Source: an uncultured Bacteroidales bacterium
Lineage (GTDB): Bacteria > Bacteroidota > Bacteroidia > Bacteroidales > Muribaculaceae
Direction of reading: 5' to 3'
Length of the DNA: 8,812 nt
NCBI GenBank assembly: GCA_900549375.1
Contig: URNY01000115.1
Span: forward strand, 1 to 8,812
Below, one piece after another: positions 6,588 to 8,812 of this stretch; the stretch's first letter is position 1; each line of letters begins with the position of its first letter. A program made the position numbers and the translations under genes. The notes under the pieces were generated by a model. It did no database searches. It had not been told where the DNA came from and saw only the letters and a program-made list of their open reading frames with translations.

Positions 6588-7811
6588 ATGAAAATTAGAA
6601 TCAAAATAGTGGCACTGACCCTCGGAGCATTTGGCTTCGCGACGTCGGCCTATGCACAGAACGACATAAAGGACAATGAGTTCAACCCGGTGAATACCGG
6701 TGTCACCACTCTCAGTATCGCCCCGGATGCGAGAGGCAGCTCGTTGGGTAATCTCGGTGCGGCCACCGACCCCGATATGAACTGCCAGTTCTGGAACCCG
6801 TCGAAATATGCCTTCGGATATTCCACGGGTGGCCTTTCGCTATCCTATACGCCGTGGCTGCGCAAGATCGTGAACGATATCTTCCTCGCCAACCTGTCGG
6901 GCTATTGGAAGCCGGGCAGCGGCGACAACCAGGCGTTCAGCGCCTCGCTGCGTTATTTCTCGCTCGGCGAGGTCACAACCGGCAACTACGATCCCAACGA
7001 TCCGAACGTGCAGACCATCAATCCTTATGAGTTTGCGCTCGATGTGGGATATTCGCGCAAGCTGTCGGAGAAATTCTCGATGGGCGTAGTGCTGAGGTAT
7101 ATCCTTTCCGACCTCTCCTATAACGACACTCAGACAGGCGAATCTAACACGGCGGCATCCGCGTTTTCGGTTGACCTTTCGGGGTATTTCACAAGTTTCC
7201 CGATGATCGGGCGTAGCGAGTGCCAGTTCTCTTGGGGTTTCGACATCTCGAATATCGGTACGAAGGTGAGCTACGACCACGGAGCCAACAACGCGTTTCT
7301 CCCCACAAACCTCCGACTCGGCGCCAACTTCATGTTTCCGCTTGCCGACTATAACACCCTTGCATTCGGTCTTGATCTGAACAAGTTGCTTGTTCCTACC
7401 AAACCGCGCCAGAAAGACTTCGATACTTCCACGCCCGAGGGACAGGAAGCTTACGACGAGGCTCTTGAGAAATGGGAAAGCATGTCGCCGATCACCGGTA
7501 TTTTCAAGAGTTTCACCGATGCTCCCGGCGGCTTCAAGGAGGAACTTCAGGAGATCGGCGTAAGCTTCGGAGCCGAATACGCCTACAATCAACAGTTCTT
7601 CGTTCGCGCCGGCTATAACTACGAGCATGCCAACAAGGGAGGCCGCAGCTATTTCGCCTTCGGCGCAGGTTTTTCGCTCAATGTGGTGCAGCTCGATGCC
7701 TCCTATATGCTTGCCACGGCGCAGAGCAGCCCTCTGGACCAGACGCTCCGCTTCTCGCTCACCTTCGATATGGACGGTCTGCGCGACCTCCTCGGCAAAC
7801 GCCGCAGATAA
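6588..7811 (+). CDS. porV: Type IX secretion system outer-membrane shuttle protein PorV (LptO)
   Basis: 407-residue outer-membrane beta-barrel of the PorV/LptO family. It begins with a clean signal peptide (MKIRIKIVALTLGAFGF..., cleavage after AYA at residue 23). The mature start carries the family signature NPVNTGVTTLSIAPDARGSS (residues 33-52), then GNLGAATDPDMN and FWNPSKYAF. Alternating amphipathic strands follow, for example LSLSYTPWL, FSASLRYFSLGEV, YEFALDVGYSRKL, FSWGFDISNIGTKVSY and FFVRAGYNYEH, and the end has SSPLDQTLRFSLTF. In P. gingivalis PorV binds the CTD of cargo leaving the SprA/Sov translocon and delivers it to PorU in the attachment complex. A charged loop at about 265-300 (KDFDTSTPEGQEAYDEALEKWE) is probably extracellular or periplasmic. 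The start follows an A/T-rich leader 99 bases downstream of the second PorU-like gene. Length is close to P. gingivalis PorV. Confidence 0.96.
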   Translation: MKIRIKIVALTLGAFGFATSAYAQNDIKDNEFNPVNTGVTTLSIAPDARGSSLGNLGAATDPDMNCQFWNPSKYAFGYSTGGLSLSYTPWLRKIVNDIFLANLSGYWKPGSGDNQAFSASLRYFSLGEVTTGNYDPNDPNVQTINPYEFALDVGYSRKLSEKFSMGVVLRYILSDLSYNDTQTGESNTAASAFSVDLSGYFTSFPMIGRSECQFSWGFDISNIGTKVSYDHGANNAFLPTNLRLGANFMFPLADYNTLAFGLDLNKLLVPTKPRQKDFDTSTPEGQEAYDEALEKWESMSPITGIFKSFTDAPGGFKEELQEIGVSFGAEYAYNQQFFVRAGYNYEHANKGGRSYFAFGAGFSLNVVQLDASYMLATAQSSPLDQTLRFSLTFDMDGLRDLLGKRRR

Positions 7812-7826
7812 AAGGGAAACAATTCA

Positions 7827-7838
7827 GGTATAAATACC
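7827..7838 (+). other. Small inverted repeat in the ispF leader
   Basis: GGTAT (7827-7831) and ATACC (7834-7838) pair around a 2-base loop within the 35-base gap before ispF. The stem is too short and A/T-rich to be a terminator, and no T-run follows. As single-stranded RNA the loop would be strained, so it is more plausible as a dyad DNA site, if it means anything. Confidence 0.25.
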
Positions 7839-7846
7839 GATATATC

Positions 7847-8329
7847 ATGAAATTCAGAATCGGTCAGGGATACGATGTCCACAGGCTCGTAGAGGGTCGT
7901 GAGCTATGGCTCTGCGGCATCCGTCTCGACCATACTCTCGGCCTGCTCGGCCACAGCGATGCCGATGTGGCTATCCATGCTCTCTGCGACGCCATCCTCG
8001 GCGCCCTGACACTTGGCGATATCGGCTACCATTTCCCGGACACCGACCCCGCCTACAAAGGGGCCGACAGCAAGATTCTACTTTCGCGCGTCTGCGAAAT
8101 GATGCGGTCGCGCGCTTACGAGATCGGCAACGTCGACATAACCATCTGCGCCGAGCGGCCCAAGATGCGCCCGCATATCGACGATATGCGCCTTTCGCTG
8201 GCCCGGGTTATGGAATGCGCGGTGGAGGATGTGTCGGTGAAGGCCACCACCACCGAACGTCTCGGCTTCACCGGACGCGAGGAGGGTATCTCCGCAATGG
8301 CCGTCGTGCTTCTGCGCGAAAAAAGATGA
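7847..8329 (+). CDS. ispF: 2-C-methyl-D-erythritol 2,4-cyclodiphosphate synthase
   Basis: 160-residue cytosolic enzyme of the MEP isoprenoid pathway. It cyclises 4-diphosphocytidyl-2-C-methyl-D-erythritol 2-phosphate to the 2,4-cyclodiphosphate with release of CMP, and works as a homotrimer. The zinc ligands are all present: Asp10 and His12 in GYDVH and His44 in VAIHAL, each two residues later than in E. coli. The GHSDADV motif (35-41), the flexible substrate loop LGDIGYHFPDTDPAYKGADS (56-75) and the CDP-binding KATTTERLGFTGREEGI (132-148) are intact, so the protein should be active. The full family length is reached and the start at 7847 gives the standard N-terminus. It follows porV by 35 bases; porV-ispF adjacency is, as I recall, also found in P. 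gingivalis, so this is probably an old neighbourhood rather than a functional link to secretion. Confidence 0.98.
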   Translation: MKFRIGQGYDVHRLVEGRELWLCGIRLDHTLGLLGHSDADVAIHALCDAILGALTLGDIGYHFPDTDPAYKGADSKILLSRVCEMMRSRAYEIGNVDITICAERPKMRPHIDDMRLSLARVMECAVEDVSVKATTTERLGFTGREEGISAMAVVLLREKR

Positions 8330-8345
8330 ATAACTTCTCCGCGCC

Positions 8346-8812
8346 ATGCTCTATCATCTCATAGCGTTGCTGGTTTTCAGCATTTCCGTGATGCGCGGGT
8401 TCAGGCGCGGACTGGGGCGCCAGCTGCCGCAACTCATAGGATTCTGTTTCGGGGTTGTCTGTGCCCATATATTCGCCGAGCCTCTGCTCGGCATTTTTCG
8501 CGACTGGCTACCCTCGATAGGTGCCAGACCGGAGGGTGGCTATATCTACGATATTCTCTCACGCGGACTTATATATATTCTCGTTTACGAGGTCTTTTCC
8601 TTCTGCACCTTTTTTTTGAAATATCTTTTCCCCCGTTCATCGGTCGGTATGCTCGGCAGTCTCGGCGGAGCGGTTTTTTGCGCCGTGCGCTATATGCTCA
8701 TGCTTTCGGTGGTCTATAACCTCATTCTCTGCTGCACGATGGACGGCACATTGCTCCGCTGCGCCCGGTCCGACGACGGCAATATCGCCGAGGAGGTCAT
8801 GCTCATTGCTCC
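8346..8812 (+). CDS. CvpA-like integral membrane protein (3'-truncated by window)
   Basis: First 155 residues of a polytopic membrane protein. It starts MLYHLIALLVFSISVMRGFRRGL: a hydrophobic helix followed by RGFRRGL, the typical N-terminal motif of the CvpA (colicin V production) family. Further hydrophobic stretches lie at about residues 29-45 (LIGFCFGVVCAHIF), 75-95 (LIYILVYEVFSFCTFFL) and 105-130 (LGGAVFCAVRYMLMLSVVYNLIL), giving about four membrane segments, as in the family. CvpA proteins lie in the inner membrane and their molecular role is poorly known. In this frame the TAA at 8331-8333 rules out an earlier start, and the ATG at 8346 is the first available, 16 bases after ispF. An 8-base T-run (8610-8617) sits in the third hydrophobic segment. 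The family call rests on the motif and topology and could be wrong; the end is not visible. Confidence 0.72.
   Translation, partial: MLYHLIALLVFSISVMRGFRRGLGRQLPQLIGFCFGVVCAHIFAEPLLGIFRDWLPSIGARPEGGYIYDILSRGLIYILVYEVFSFCTFFLKYLFPRSSVGMLGSLGGAVFCAVRYMLMLSVVYNLILCCTMDGTLLRCARSDDGNIAEEVMLIA

Noticed and set aside
7185..7200. TTTCACAA as a Rex operator half-site
   Set aside because: It lies inside porV coding sequence and no matching inverted TTGTGAAA is found at the right spacing.
6840..7628. 262-codon open frame on the minus strand opposite porV
   Set aside because: It lies wholly inside a firmly identified porV, has no recognisable motifs and is explained by G+C-rich third codon positions on the other strand.
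6563..7817. ATAAAAGGGA shared by the porV leader (6563-6572) and the start of the ispF leader (7808-7817)
   Set aside because: Ten bases of low complexity, at different distances from the two start codons, and the second copy spans the porV stop codon; chance is enough.
8326..8364. Short ATG frame overlapping the ispF stop (ATGA at 8326)
   Set aside because: It ends after 12 codons and overlaps the start of the CvpA-like gene, whose ATG at 8346 has a far better protein.

Overview
The window looks like a chromosomal segment of a member of the Bacteroidota, most likely order Bacteroidales. The main reason is that it carries core parts of the type IX secretion system (T9SS), which is confined to that phylum: two PorU-like C25 cysteine peptidases and a PorV outer-membrane barrel. 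The porU-porV-ispF order also matches, as I recall it, the Porphyromonas gingivalis arrangement. Start codons are preceded by A/T-rich leaders rather than strong Shine-Dalgarno sites, which also fits the phylum. The DNA is visibly G+C-rich for Bacteroidales, so a Muribaculaceae- or Alistipes-like host is possible. This is inference; there is no 16S or other taxonomic marker in the window.

All seven genes lie on the + strand and are tightly packed: (1) the 3' part of a canonical PorU sortase (2-1903); (2) the NAD(H)-sensing repressor Rex (1922-2572, 18-base gap); (3) a fumarylacetoacetate-hydrolase (FAH) fold protein that appears to have lost its metal and catalytic residues (2578-3183, 5-base gap); (4) a second, divergent, full-length PorU-like C25 protein (3180-6488, 4-base ATGA overlap); (5) PorV (6588-7811, 99-base gap, the only sizeable intergenic space); (6) IspF of the MEP isoprenoid pathway (7847-8329, 35-base gap); (7) the 5' part of a CvpA-like membrane protein (8346 to the window end, 16-base gap). 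No RNA genes, mobile elements, CRISPR arrays or clear rho-independent terminators were seen.

In the known T9SS, PorV carries C-terminal-domain (CTD) cargo from the translocon to PorU, which cuts off the CTD and attaches the cargo to A-LPS or other cell-surface acceptors. Here that pair is present with an additional PorU-like protein. The upstream copy has the canonical sequence features of PorU. The downstream copy has the canonical position next to porV, keeps the catalytic His and Cys, and is divergent elsewhere in the peptidase domain.

The points most worth a second look are the two PorU paralogs with Rex and a probable FAH pseudoenzyme between them, the conflict between sequence and position over which copy is the housekeeping sortase, and the stop/start overlap that joins the pseudoenzyme to the divergent PorU.
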